Origin: Paenibacillus pectinilyticus
GTDB lineage: Bacteria > Bacillota > Bacilli > Paenibacillales > NBRC-103111
DNA: 64,000 nucleotides
Direction: 5' to 3'
Assembly: GCF_001700435.1 (NCBI RefSeq)
Contig: NZ_LYPC01000027.1
Span: 124,380-188,379, forward strand
The notes beneath the pieces were generated by a model. It ran no database searches and was not told the origin of the DNA. It was given only the letters and a program-made list of their open reading frames with translations. Numbering within the stretch: the first letter of the stretch is position 1; each line of letters opens with the position of its first letter. The position numbers and the translations under genes are program-made. Shown one piece after another: positions 54,081 to 63,422 of the stretch.

Positions 54081-55415
54081 ATGCCAAAACAAAAACAATT
54101 GAAACTCGGTGCAATTATTCATGGGGTTGGCGGCAATATGTCATCTTGGAAACACCCGGATGCGATTGTTGATGCCAGTGTGAACTTCAAGTATTACAAA
54201 CAGCAAGCACAAAAAGCGGAGGCGGGTAAATTTGATTTACTATTCATCGCAGACGGGTTGTTCATCAATGAGAAATCGATTCCTCATTTCTTAAATCGGT
54301 TCGAGCCCATTACGATCTTATCCGCACTCGCTTCGGTAACTTCCAAAATTGGTTTGGTAGGTACACTATCTACGTCATATAGTGAACCATTCACCGTATC
54401 CAGACAATTCTCTTCGCTCGATCATATCAGCGATGGCAGAGCAGGTTGGAATGTGGTTACATCCCCGTTGGAAGGCTCAGCGCTGAACTACAATAAGAAG
54501 CTAGAGGAGCATCCAGATCATCCCAAACGTTACCGGATTGCATCTGAATATTTGCAGGTATCCAAAGGATTATGGGATTCATGGGAAGATGATGCTTTTA
54601 CAAGAGATAAACAATCGGGGGTATTCTTCGATCCGGAAAAGCTACACCGGTTAGATCATAAGGGCGAATTTTTCTCCGTACAGGGACCGCTTAATATTGG
54701 AAGATCGAAGCAAGGAAGACCTGTTATTTTCCAGGCAGGCTCATCTGAAGATGGTAAAAATTTGGCAGCCAAAGAGGCTGATGCGATCTTTACAGGCCAT
54801 CCAACCGTTGAGGATGCGAAACGCTTTTACGAGGATGTGAAAGGCAGAGCAACGGGCTTCGGAAGAAATCCCGAAGAGATTGTCGTTATGCCTGGGATTG
54901 GTCCGATCATTGGCTTAACGGAAGAAGAGGCAGAGCGTAAATACCAGGAAGTGGCCAACTTGGTGACAATTGGGGAAGCACTTGCTTATCTGGGCCGATT
55001 CTTTGAACATCATGATTTTACCCAATATGGTTTGGATGCTCCGTTCCCAGATTTAGGCGAGTTGGGTAAAAATAGCTTCCAAAGCACAACAGATCGTATT
55101 AAACAGAATGCAAAGGAGAAAGGCCTAACCCTTCGTCAAGTCGCATTGGAATCAGCTACACCGCGTCCACTTTTCATTGGTACGCCAATACAAGTTGCGG
55201 ATCGTATTCAAGAATGGTTCGAAAGCGGAGCGGCAGATGGATTCATCGTGGGATCGGGCGTTCCTAATGGGTTGAATGATTTTGTTGATGGGGTCATTCC
55301 TATTTTACAGGAACGAGGGATCTATCGGACGGAATATGAGGCGGATACGCTTCGCGGTAATTTGGGTCTTCCTTTTCCAACAAATCGTTATGCGAAAGAG
55401 ACTGTAAATAACTAA
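54081..55415 (+). CDS. NtaA/SnaA/DszA-family FMN-dependent monooxygenase
   Basis: The 444-residue protein is typical of the group: LGAIIHGVGGNMSSWKHPDA at the start, KFDLLFIADGLF, then HISDGRAGWNVVTSP near residue 115 and RPVIFQAGSSEDG near 215. Known members oxidise nitrilotriacetate, dibenzothiophene sulfone or pristinamycin intermediates. In B. subtilis a relative acts on S-substituted cysteine derivatives. AGGAGG precedes the ATG. Together with the importer downstream it suggests uptake and oxidative cleavage of an organosulfur or chelator-type compound. Confidence 0.9.
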   Translation: MPKQKQLKLGAIIHGVGGNMSSWKHPDAIVDASVNFKYYKQQAQKAEAGKFDLLFIADGLFINEKSIPHFLNRFEPITILSALASVTSKIGLVGTLSTSYSEPFTVSRQFSSLDHISDGRAGWNVVTSPLEGSALNYNKKLEEHPDHPKRYRIASEYLQVSKGLWDSWEDDAFTRDKQSGVFFDPEKLHRLDHKGEFFSVQGPLNIGRSKQGRPVIFQAGSSEDGKNLAAKEADAIFTGHPTVEDAKRFYEDVKGRATGFGRNPEEIVVMPGIGPIIGLTEEEAERKYQEVANLVTIGEALAYLGRFFEHHDFTQYGLDAPFPDLGELGKNSFQSTTDRIKQNAKEKGLTLRQVALESATPRPLFIGTPIQVADRIQEWFESGAADGFIVGSGVPNGLNDFVDGVIPILQERGIYRTEYEADTLRGNLGLPFPTNRYAKETVNN

Positions 55416-55448
55416 TAGAGTTTGCGAATTTAGGGGGGAGCGTTGAAA

Positions 55449-57101
55449 ATGAATAGAACAAAAGGCTGGATCAAATTTAGTGCGTTATCGTTAGCTATTG
55501 CACTGGTATTAACGGGGTGCGGTTCAACAAACAGTGGAGGCTCGGATGCATCGTCATCCTCAAGCCCTAAACAAGAAGGCAAACAAACGGCGGTTATCGG
55601 CGGGGAGCTTACTTATGCACTTGCAACTTCCCCTGATTCCTTAGATCCGCATCGCAGTGGGCTTGCCGTTGCCGTAAGGGTGCTTCGCACCATCTATGAT
55701 AGCTTGGTTGTTCAATTGCCTGATGGCACGATTAAACCGTGGCTTGCAACCGATTGGACGGTCTCTCCAGATGGTTTAAGCTACACGTTTAAGCTGCGCA
55801 AAGATGTAAAGTTTCACGACGGAACGCCTTTTAATGCCGAAGCTGTGAAATACAGTTACGATCGCATTCTCGATCCTGCAACGAAGGCAGCGAATTCCGT
55901 AGCTTTAATTAAGCCTTATAAATCGTCTGAGGTAATTGATGAGTTCACGATAAAGATTAATCTTGAAACACCTTCCAGAGCGTTCCTAGGTAATCTAAGC
56001 CAAGCTTTACTTGGGATTGTATCACCTACGGCTGCCAAGAAATATGGGGATCAATTTGGTAAAAACCCGGTAGGTTCAGGTCCTTTTTCTTTTGTAAAAT
56101 GGGATGAGAATGCCTCTATTCAAGTAAAACGCAGCCCTGACTATAACTGGGCACCTGAGATTGTTGAGAATAAAGGGAAAGCTTACTTGGACCAAATTAC
56201 ATTCAGTATAGTTCCAGAAGAAGCGACTCGGATCGGTAGTGTTCAGAGTAAACAAGTGCTTGCTGGAGAGACGATTCCTCCGCAGAATATTGTTTCTTTG
56301 AAAACAGATACCAGTCTCCAAGTGCTCCAAGTCAATACCAATGGCTTACCCTATACGTTATTTATTAATCAACGAAAAGCACCATGGGGTGAATTGAAAG
56401 CCCGGCAAGCGCTTCAAGCAGCAATCGATGTGGATGCAATTGTCAAAACATTATATTTAGGAACGTATCCACGTGCTTGGTCACCTCTATCTCCGGGAGT
56501 TTTCGGGTATGATGCATCACTAGAAAATGGCGTTAAACCAGATATTGCGAAAGCGAATAAGCTGCTGGATGAACTAGGTTGGCTCAAAGGTGCAGATGGC
56601 ATCCGTATCAAAGATGGTAAGAAGCTTACTTTGCATTATGTAGACGGATCACCAAATCGTGAGAAACGTAATGACATCGCAGTCATCATCCAACAGCAGT
56701 TGAAACAAGTAGGGATTGTTGCTGAAGTAGAAATTACAAAGGATACAGCCAATGTCGTCTATACCAAAGGTGACTACGATATTTATGGCAACAGCCAGGT
56801 GAACTCAGATCCCAATGCACTTTACGCTTTCTACCATACGAGCGATCCAAAGGCTCGCCCAACGCTGCCTGGCCTTGCAGACCCGCAAGTCGATAAATGG
56901 CTGGAGCAAGGGGCTGTTGAGCCTGATGATAAGAAGCGCGCAGAGCTGTACAAACAAGTTCAGAAATCTATTATTGATAATGCCGTTATCATACCGATCT
57001 ACGTGTTCCCTTACACAGTTGCCGCATCGAAGACCGTGAAAGGTTTGAAATTCGACTCGTTGGGTTACCCGCTCTTTAATGATACGTTTATTCAAAAATA
57101 A
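55449..57101 (+). CDS. ABC transporter substrate-binding lipoprotein, peptide/nickel type (SBP_bac_5)
   Basis: The 550-residue lipoprotein has LTGC with C24 and a Ser-rich linker. The family 5 landmarks are LATSPDSLDPHRSG, LRKDVKFHDGTPFNAEAVKYS and AINRP-like segments near residue 320. ATG 55449 with GGGGGAG eight bases upstream is better than TTG 55443. It feeds the DppB/DppC-type channel encoded next. Members bind peptides, opines, glutathione, nickel complexes or sugars; the ligand here is unknown. Confidence 0.93.
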   Translation: MNRTKGWIKFSALSLAIALVLTGCGSTNSGGSDASSSSSPKQEGKQTAVIGGELTYALATSPDSLDPHRSGLAVAVRVLRTIYDSLVVQLPDGTIKPWLATDWTVSPDGLSYTFKLRKDVKFHDGTPFNAEAVKYSYDRILDPATKAANSVALIKPYKSSEVIDEFTIKINLETPSRAFLGNLSQALLGIVSPTAAKKYGDQFGKNPVGSGPFSFVKWDENASIQVKRSPDYNWAPEIVENKGKAYLDQITFSIVPEEATRIGSVQSKQVLAGETIPPQNIVSLKTDTSLQVLQVNTNGLPYTLFINQRKAPWGELKARQALQAAIDVDAIVKTLYLGTYPRAWSPLSPGVFGYDASLENGVKPDIAKANKLLDELGWLKGADGIRIKDGKKLTLHYVDGSPNREKRNDIAVIIQQQLKQVGIVAEVEITKDTANVVYTKGDYDIYGNSQVNSDPNALYAFYHTSDPKARPTLPGLADPQVDKWLEQGAVEPDDKKRAELYKQVQKSIIDNAVIIPIYVFPYTVAASKTVKGLKFDSLGYPLFNDTFIQK

Positions 57102-57122
57102 CGAAATAAGGAGCTAATCGAT

Positions 57123-58049
57123 ATGAGCAGGATATTAACAGAGCGGCTAGTAGTTTCCTTGCTGGTCATCCTTGGTTCCTTAATCCTTGTTTTCTGTATT
57201 CTGTATGTGCTTCCCGGAGATCCAGTGCTCTCTATGGTTGATCCAGCCTCGATGTCACCGGAGGCGATTGCCAACCTAAGACATCAGCTCGGACTGAATG
57301 AACCCTTCTACGTTCAATTTGGGCACTATTTCATGGCGATGATCCATGGGGATTTCGGTAAGTCGCTATTGAATAGTGAACCAGTGTTACCCAAGATTCT
57401 GAAACATCTTCCTGCTACGTTGGCCCTTACTGTAGCCAGTACGCTTATTTCCACAATCATCGGTGTAGGGCTTGGTGTCATTTCCGCTGTACACCGCAAT
57501 CGATGGATCGATGTTCTGGCTCGCATAGTTGGATTGTTCGGCATTTCAATGCCAACGTTCTGGTCTGGTATCCTGCTGATTCTGATCTTTTCGGTATCCC
57601 TAGGTTGGTTTCCGGCAATGGGATCAAACGGGCTAATTACCCTTGTGCTTCCTTCACTTACACTTGGCTTTATTGGAGCTGGATTTATCGTTCGCATGGT
57701 TCGCAACTCGATGCTAGAAGTGATTAATGAGCATTTCATTGTGACGTTGCGTGCCAAAGGGCTTTCTGAACGACTAGTCATGTATCGACATGCGCTTCGC
57801 AATGCATTAATACCAGCGGTCACAATTATTGGCATTCATATCGGAGATCTGATGGCTGGTACGGTCGTGATCGAAACCGTTTTTTCCAGACAAGGGATTG
57901 GCCGAATTCTCGCGGACGCCATCATGTCCAAAGATTTGCCTGTTGTTCAGGGCGTTGTCTTTTTCTCAGCAATTATCTATGTCATTGTTAATTTGCTAGT
58001 CGATATTTCTTATGTATTCATCGATCCACGAGTTCGTCGAACACACTAG
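57123..58049 (+). CDS. ABC transporter permease, DppB type
   Basis: The 308-residue protein has an N-terminal membrane helix, the conserved YVLPGDPVLSMVDP segment, LRHQLGLNEPFYVQF, and the BPD motif region ending in HALRNALIPAVTIIG. It pairs with the next permease. It starts 22 bases after the binding-protein gene. Confidence 0.93.
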   Translation: MSRILTERLVVSLLVILGSLILVFCILYVLPGDPVLSMVDPASMSPEAIANLRHQLGLNEPFYVQFGHYFMAMIHGDFGKSLLNSEPVLPKILKHLPATLALTVASTLISTIIGVGLGVISAVHRNRWIDVLARIVGLFGISMPTFWSGILLILIFSVSLGWFPAMGSNGLITLVLPSLTLGFIGAGFIVRMVRNSMLEVINEHFIVTLRAKGLSERLVMYRHALRNALIPAVTIIGIHIGDLMAGTVVIETVFSRQGIGRILADAIMSKDLPVVQGVVFFSAIIYVIVNLLVDISYVFIDPRVRRTH

Positions 58050-58088
58050 TTCGGATATGAAAGCCTATTGGAGAGGAGATGAGAGGTA

Positions 58089-58976
58089 ATGAAGGATGTT
58101 CTTTCCACAAGACCTATCTGGCAAAGGCAGAAATGGCCTCTTCGCATTAGTCAGATACCGAGGACCCTTAACGCATCAGAAATCCTGGTTTATTTAGCGG
58201 CTATTGTGGCCTTGTTTATTATCGGTTGCGCCCTATTTCCGCAATGGATTGCACCTTATTCACCGACTGCGATGCTCGCTGATCAAATTATGCATGCGCC
58301 AAGCAAAGCTCATTTATTTGGAACGGATTATTTTGGCAGAGATATATTCAGTCTTGTCGTTTATGGCAGCCGTGATTCTCTCATTATTGGTTTCTCTTCT
58401 GTACTCGCAGGGGGAATCATTGGGGGAACCATCGGGGCATTATCTGGGTACATCGGTGGCGTTGTTGACACCATATTCATGCGGATTATCGATGTGCTTA
58501 TGACGATTCCTGGTATTCTGTTAGCGTTAGCGATAGCTGCCGCACTGGGTCCTCATTTATTTAATCTGATTTTTGCTGTTGCAGCAGCGTCCATACCGCA
58601 GTATGCAAGAGTTATGCGAGGTCAGATTCTGAGTATTAAGAATCTCTCGTTCATTACAGCTTCTCGGTCTATTGGAGCGTCTAAAGTACGTATATTTTTT
58701 CGCCATGTGCTAACTAATGCTTGGTCACCACTCTTAGTGATGTCTACAATCGGCTTGGGTGCATCGATATTGGTCGGTGCAGGGCTAAGCTTTCTTGGTC
58801 TGGGTGTGCTCAAAGAAATCCCCGATTGGGGAGCGCTGCTCTCGCAAGGGAGAGGCTACCTCACAGTGGCTTGGTGGATTTGTACGTTTCCCGGCCTAGC
58901 CATCACGTTATTCGTTATATCTGTGAATTTAATTGGTGATAAACTACGTGACTCCTTGGATCCCAAGCAGAGATGA
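58089..58976 (+). CDS. ABC transporter permease, DppC type
   Basis: The 295-residue protein has an N-terminal OppC-type segment, HLFGTDYFGRDIFS near residue 80 and LSFLGLGVLKEIPDWG near 240, all typical of DppC. GGAGAGGAGATGAGAGG lies before the ATG. Its stop overlaps by four bases a possible ATG of the ATPase gene. Confidence 0.93.
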   Translation: MKDVLSTRPIWQRQKWPLRISQIPRTLNASEILVYLAAIVALFIIGCALFPQWIAPYSPTAMLADQIMHAPSKAHLFGTDYFGRDIFSLVVYGSRDSLIIGFSSVLAGGIIGGTIGALSGYIGGVVDTIFMRIIDVLMTIPGILLALAIAAALGPHLFNLIFAVAAASIPQYARVMRGQILSIKNLSFITASRSIGASKVRIFFRHVLTNAWSPLLVMSTIGLGASILVGAGLSFLGLGVLKEIPDWGALLSQGRGYLTVAWWICTFPGLAITLFVISVNLIGDKLRDSLDPKQR

Positions 58977-58999
58977 GCATAACAAGGAGGCGGCGCAAG

Positions 59000-61045
59000 T
59001 TGAAGCAACTGCTGGAGATTGACAAGTTAAGTGTAGCTTTTAAAACCAATAAGGGATCTTTCACAGCCATTCAAGACATTTCTTTGAAAATTGGCGTAGG
59101 AGAAACGATCTGTCTCGTTGGAGAATCTGGCAGCGGCAAATCGGTTACTTCCAAATCAGTCATGCGCTTAATCGATTATGAAAATGGTCGGATATCCGGC
59201 GGTCGAATCGTACTCGATGGCGAGGATTTAACCCTTTTATCACAGAAAGAACTTCGAGCATTACGCGGGAAGAAAATGGCTATGGTGTTCCAAGAGCCCA
59301 TGGCTGCTTTCGATCCGGTTTTCACCATTGGCAGTCAAATTATCGAAGTAATCATTCAGCATAACCAAGGGAATCGTGAACAAGCTTGGGAGCGGGCTGT
59401 CTATTTATTAAAGCGTGTTGGCATTCCAGAGCCAGAAATCCGGATGAACCAATACCCTGGCGAGCTTTCAGGCGGAATGCTGCAGCGAGCGATGATTGCT
59501 ATGGCATTGAGCTGCAGTCCACAGCTGTTGATTGCAGATGAACCTACGACGGCACTCGATGTGACGATTCAAGCGCAGATCCTTCATCTGCTGCAGGAGT
59601 TGAAAGAAGAGTTCAATATGTCCATAGTGCTCATCACACATGATTTGGGGATTGCCGCTGAGATGGCGGATACCATCATTGTGATGTACGCTGGACAAAT
59701 CGTTGAACAAGCGAGTGCTCAACAATTGTTCGATAAACCACACCATCCGTACACGAGAGGGTTACTGCGATCGATTACGACGATGGATAGCAATCGTACA
59801 GCTCGCTTGTTCTCCATTGAAGGTACGATTCCCCATTTGTCGGATATGCCTTCAGGTTGCCGGTTTCATCCTAGATGTCCGTTTGCGACCGAACGATGTG
59901 CGAAAGACAGCCCGCCATTACGCTTAGTCAATGAACGTCTTACGGCATGTTGGTATGCGGAAGAATTAGTGGGGCTTGAAGACTGGGTGCAGGATGCAGC
60001 GGTTGTAGATACAACTGCAAATACAAATACGTATACAGATCAAGGATCTTCTGATGAAATTGGAAATCAGGTTTCACCTGGCGAGACACTCTTCGAGATT
60101 AAAGGTTTAAGTAAATTTTATCCGATTGGAAAAGGCACATTCAGCCGATCGAAATCCAATATACGGGCAGTTGATGATGTTTCCTTCTCGATTAAGAAGG
60201 GGGAAACCTTTGGTTTAGTCGGTGAGTCCGGCAGTGGCAAATCAACCTTAGGCCGCGTTCTGCTTCAGCTGGAGAGAGCAACAGAGGGTAAGGTTCTATT
60301 CGAAGGAAAGGAATTAGCCAAGCTTTCGACCAAAGAATTGCAAGGAGCGCGCCGAGATATGCAGATCATTTTCCAAGATCCCTACGGTTCTGTGAACCCG
60401 CGTTGGAAGGTTGGCGATATTATCGGCGAACCGTACGATATCCATGATTCATTTAGCAAGACAGAGAAACGGGCAAAAGTAGAAGAATTGTTGGAGCTAG
60501 TAGGCTTAAATCGCACGATGTATGATCGATTTCCGCATGAGTTCTCGGGAGGGCAGCGACAGCGGATTGGTATAGCGAGAGCGATCGCTCTCAATCCAAA
60601 GTTCATCCTTGCTGATGAGGCCGTATCTGCACTGGACGTATCTGTTCAGGCACAAATCGTAAATTTAATGCAGGATCTGCAGAAAAAACTAGGGCTAACC
60701 TACTTATTTATTGCTCATGGCTTGAATATTGTTCGCCATCTATCCGATCGAATCGGTGTCATGTACTTAGGTAAACTCGTCGAGATTGCTCCAACCGATC
60801 AGTTATTTCAGCACCCCTCCCACCCCTACACGAAGGGGCTGCTTTCTTCGATTCCCTCGACCGATCCCACTCAAAAAAGAGCATGGATAGAGATCCAAGG
60901 GGAAATTCCTTCACCAGCGAATCCGCCTTCGGGTTGTCGGTTTCACACGCGGTGTCCTGCAGCAACTGCAAGATGCAAAGAAGAACAGCCAGAATTACTG
61001 CAAATCCGTGAGGGGCACTGGGCCGCTTGTCATTATCCTTTGTAA
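59000..61045 (+). CDS. Fused dual ABC ATPase, DppD-DppF (GsiA) type
   Basis: The 681-residue protein joins two complete ATPase domains. The first has Walker A GESGSGKS, signature LSGGM and Walker B LLIADEPTTALD. The second has GESGSGKS, FSGGQRQR and FILADEAVSALD, with DEA where DEP is usual but the catalytic Glu kept. Each half ends with the oligopeptide-type cysteine motif (HPRCPFATERC and HTRCPAATARC). TTG 59000 has AAGGAGG nine bases upstream and is preferred to ATG 58973, which has no binding site. It powers the importer formed by the two preceding genes. Confidence 0.92.
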   Translation: MKQLLEIDKLSVAFKTNKGSFTAIQDISLKIGVGETICLVGESGSGKSVTSKSVMRLIDYENGRISGGRIVLDGEDLTLLSQKELRALRGKKMAMVFQEPMAAFDPVFTIGSQIIEVIIQHNQGNREQAWERAVYLLKRVGIPEPEIRMNQYPGELSGGMLQRAMIAMALSCSPQLLIADEPTTALDVTIQAQILHLLQELKEEFNMSIVLITHDLGIAAEMADTIIVMYAGQIVEQASAQQLFDKPHHPYTRGLLRSITTMDSNRTARLFSIEGTIPHLSDMPSGCRFHPRCPFATERCAKDSPPLRLVNERLTACWYAEELVGLEDWVQDAAVVDTTANTNTYTDQGSSDEIGNQVSPGETLFEIKGLSKFYPIGKGTFSRSKSNIRAVDDVSFSIKKGETFGLVGESGSGKSTLGRVLLQLERATEGKVLFEGKELAKLSTKELQGARRDMQIIFQDPYGSVNPRWKVGDIIGEPYDIHDSFSKTEKRAKVEELLELVGLNRTMYDRFPHEFSGGQRQRIGIARAIALNPKFILADEAVSALDVSVQAQIVNLMQDLQKKLGLTYLFIAHGLNIVRHLSDRIGVMYLGKLVEIAPTDQLFQHPSHPYTKGLLSSIPSTDPTQKRAWIEIQGEIPSPANPPSGCRFHTRCPAATARCKEEQPELLQIREGHWAACHYPL

Positions 61046-61052
61046 ATTAGCT

Positions 61053-61093
61053 AAAAGAGGTCAACTAGTGAAAAACTAGCTGACCTCTTTTTA
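61053..61093 (+). terminator. Terminator of the ABC importer operon
   Basis: AAAGAGGTCA pairs with TGACCTCTTT around an inner ACTAG/CTAGT stem, followed by T residues. Confidence 0.85.
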
Positions 61094-61139
61094 ATTATGT
61101 AAAGCTTTGTTTGTCTTATTTACTATCAGCACTATAAAC

Positions 61140-61169
61140 AAGGTTGCCCAGCACATCAAGGGCAACCTT
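61140..61169 (-). terminator. Terminator of the GH172 gene (minus strand)
   Basis: AAGGTTGCCC pairs perfectly with GGGCAACCTT around a ten-base loop; on the minus strand it ends in TTGTTTATAG. Confidence 0.7.
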
Positions 61170-61184
61170 GTTGTCGTACTCCAA

Positions 61185-62288
61185 TTATCTAGGCCATCGC
61201 TCTGAAACAGATGGAAGAGCTGGAAATACAGCATGCGGCTCTAATTGATACCAATAGGCCACAGACGAGATATCATCCGAACGCTCAAATAGCTGCTTCG
61301 AGTCATGTCCGATGACTTGAATCGTCACCTTGAGATCGCTTTCAAAGTGGATCGGATCTGGCAGATGCCAACGATACATCCCATGCATGGGAACCTTTTG
61401 CCCATAGGATCTGTCCACCTTCGCAGACTCACTATAGTATTTGTAGCCTAGAAATGGTGTCGAATACGATTCAGGCTCTGTCTCTCCTGTAAAACACCAA
61501 GCGCCACCTACGTAATCCTCTACGCCTGTTCCGCAAATGGTCGGCCACTCCTTGTCGCCATCGAGATAAAATTTAATCTCTCCTTCACCCCACCAGTGTC
61601 GTTCAAGTGCTGCCCACGCCAGATAAGTTCCTATGTACTGACCTGATCCTTGAACCCCATCTAGAAGGGTATAATCCTGCCCAGTTTCTGTACTGCGGGT
61701 TCTACGCCACTGTGCATGGAAGTACCCGGTGTTGAGTGGAAGTTCATCTACTAACGTGTAGTTAACCGTATAGAATAGATGGCTAATCTCCTCGGTATGC
61801 TGATTCTCAATCGTAATCTTCGCCGATTTATGAAACGGCATTGCAAAATAACAATTCATGCCCCCTGTTGGATTTACGGAAATGGGCAAGGAATTCACAT
61901 TCGTACGAATGCCAAAGCCGTTGCAAAAGAAATCTCCTAATGGCGTTTCTACAGAAGGCAGCTCTTCGCCGTCCCAATACATGCGCAGAACCAGATCCCG
62001 GAACAGATAACTGCCTTCCTGTGCATAACAGTTTGGCATCTTATCAGCCACTGTCAGCCAGAAATGCTGAAGGATTCCCGGGCCTTGTATCTCCGCCAGT
62101 GTTATCGTTGCACCAGCAGGAATTGGAATGAAAGGGCGTCCTTTTCTGCCGACGCCAAGATGATTCGCGGCCTGACCGCCTTTTCCCTTCTCTCCATTGG
62201 GATTCTCTGCCGAGATAGAACGACTGCGAACGTTGTTGACGAGTGAAGCAGAAGATAAGCTAGATCCTAAACCAAATGGCATGTTCAT
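61185..62288 (-). CDS. GH172 (DUF2961) family protein
   Basis: The 367-residue protein has the DUF2961 double jelly roll with its conserved block WWGEGEIKFYLDGD and GTGVEDYVGGAW. E235 and E257 align with the pair that is catalytic in characterised members. The family includes difructose dianhydride I synthase/hydrolase and D-arabinofuranosidases. So the substrate here is likely a furanoside, though which one is open. There is no signal peptide. GAGGTG lies six bases before the ATG. It is divergent from an AraC gene that may control it. Confidence 0.85.
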   Translation of the reverse strand: MNMPFGLGSSLSSASLVNNVRSRSISAENPNGEKGKGGQAANHLGVGRKGRPFIPIPAGATITLAEIQGPGILQHFWLTVADKMPNCYAQEGSYLFRDLVLRMYWDGEELPSVETPLGDFFCNGFGIRTNVNSLPISVNPTGGMNCYFAMPFHKSAKITIENQHTEEISHLFYTVNYTLVDELPLNTGYFHAQWRRTRSTETGQDYTLLDGVQGSGQYIGTYLAWAALERHWWGEGEIKFYLDGDKEWPTICGTGVEDYVGGAWCFTGETEPESYSTPFLGYKYYSESAKVDRSYGQKVPMHGMYRWHLPDPIHFESDLKVTIQVIGHDSKQLFERSDDISSVAYWYQLEPHAVFPALPSVSERWPR

Positions 62289-62357
62289 CGAAGCACCTCA
62301 ATTATCAATTATTGTGTTATCTGCAAACCATTGTACAATAGGAATAAGGAATTTTCG

Positions 62358-62374
62358 TTAGCATGGATTGCTAA
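62358..62374. promoter_or_regulatory. Inverted repeat TTAGCA-N5-TGCTAA between GH172 and AraC genes
   Basis: The six-base arms are perfect. The site lies in the divergent promoter region and may bind the AraC protein or another regulator. Confidence 0.35.
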
Positions 62375-62406
62375 TGATTTAACACTTATTGTGGAGTGAT
62401 GTGCGA

Positions 62407-63279
62407 ATGTTAGCCGGATTAGATAATGTCTCACCCTTTATTCGTGTTGCGATGGACGGCCCCATTGATGAACGGTGGTCGGTTGAGGAACGCGTGATTT
62501 GGGATTATGAACTCCTGTATGTGATGGAAGGCCAACTTGCCATTACCGTCGAAGACGTGATGTATCTAGGCTTACCTGGCGACTTTTTTCTTTTTAAGCC
62601 TAATCAACGACATGCCATTCAGATGTATGAATCCAAACACATACGCCAACCGCATGTGCATTTCGACCTGCATATGCTGCCGGACCGTCATGAAGTTACC
62701 GTTTCATTCAAAAAGTTCCATGACATGACCGCTGCCGAGCAGGGGTGGTTTCGAACGGATGAACTTTCATTTCCTCCTTATGATTTACCCAATCATATTC
62801 GCCCCCGTCATGCAGCTGAATTGGAGCGGCTGCTGTTTGAATTGATCCGCGAGTACGAGACGAAGCAGCCCTTTTCAGAGCTGCGAATGAAGAGCTGCCT
62901 CCTAGAATTGCTCGCTCTGCTTATGCGAGAGCAGTACTGGGATCGTCAAATGAGATTGAATGAACATACGGATATGCTCATGAGCATTCGGAAGGAATTA
63001 GAGCTGAATGTGAATAGTAAAATAAAGCTCGACGATCTGTCTGCACATTATCACATCAGCAAATTCCACCTGATTCACTTATTCAAGCAGCAGTTTAACA
63101 TGACACCCATCCACTACCAACAGAAGATCAGGATGGAAAGAGCCAAGAATTTAATTAAATTTTCGACAGCTTCGTTAAGCGACATTGCCGACACATTGGG
63201 GTATACCAATATTCAAACGTTCAGCCGGGCTTTCAAAGCCATGGAGGGGAAAAGTCCGTCTGAATATAGAAAGTCTTAA
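62407..63279 (+). CDS. AraC-family transcriptional regulator
   Basis: The 290-residue protein has a cupin-like sensing region (YELLYVMEGQLAITVEDV, LFKPNQRHAIQM) in the first 110 residues or so. The C-terminal AraC domain has LDDLSAHYHISKFHLIHLF and FKAMEGKSPSEYRK. ATG 62407 follows GGAGTGATG; the frame is open to a TTG at 62389. It probably controls the divergent GH172 gene and perhaps the sugar importer beginning at 63423. Confidence 0.9.
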   Translation: MLAGLDNVSPFIRVAMDGPIDERWSVEERVIWDYELLYVMEGQLAITVEDVMYLGLPGDFFLFKPNQRHAIQMYESKHIRQPHVHFDLHMLPDRHEVTVSFKKFHDMTAAEQGWFRTDELSFPPYDLPNHIRPRHAAELERLLFELIREYETKQPFSELRMKSCLLELLALLMREQYWDRQMRLNEHTDMLMSIRKELELNVNSKIKLDDLSAHYHISKFHLIHLFKQQFNMTPIHYQQKIRMERAKNLIKFSTASLSDIADTLGYTNIQTFSRAFKAMEGKSPSEYRKS

Positions 63280-63369
63280 GCGCCTAACCTTCAGAAAAAA
63301 CTGCAGATTTTAAACATAACCTCTTCATTTGTTCCTAAAGGATACAGACTTAGTTGTGGTAGAGTTGAT

Positions 63370-63384
63370 TTGTAAGCGCTAACT
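63370..63384 (+). promoter_or_regulatory. Candidate catabolite-responsive element (cre)
   Basis: TTGTAAGCGCTAACT matches WTGNAANCGNWNNCW at every position. It lies 39 bases before the permease start, which would fit CcpA repression of that importer. Confidence 0.5.
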
Positions 63385-63422
63385 ACAACGGGAATGGTCA
63401 TTTCCTAGATGAAACGAGGTAG

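Noticed and set aside
57326..57835. 169-codon open frame on the minus strand
   Set aside because: It is the complement of the DppB-type permease gene, where membrane-codon bias keeps antisense frames open.
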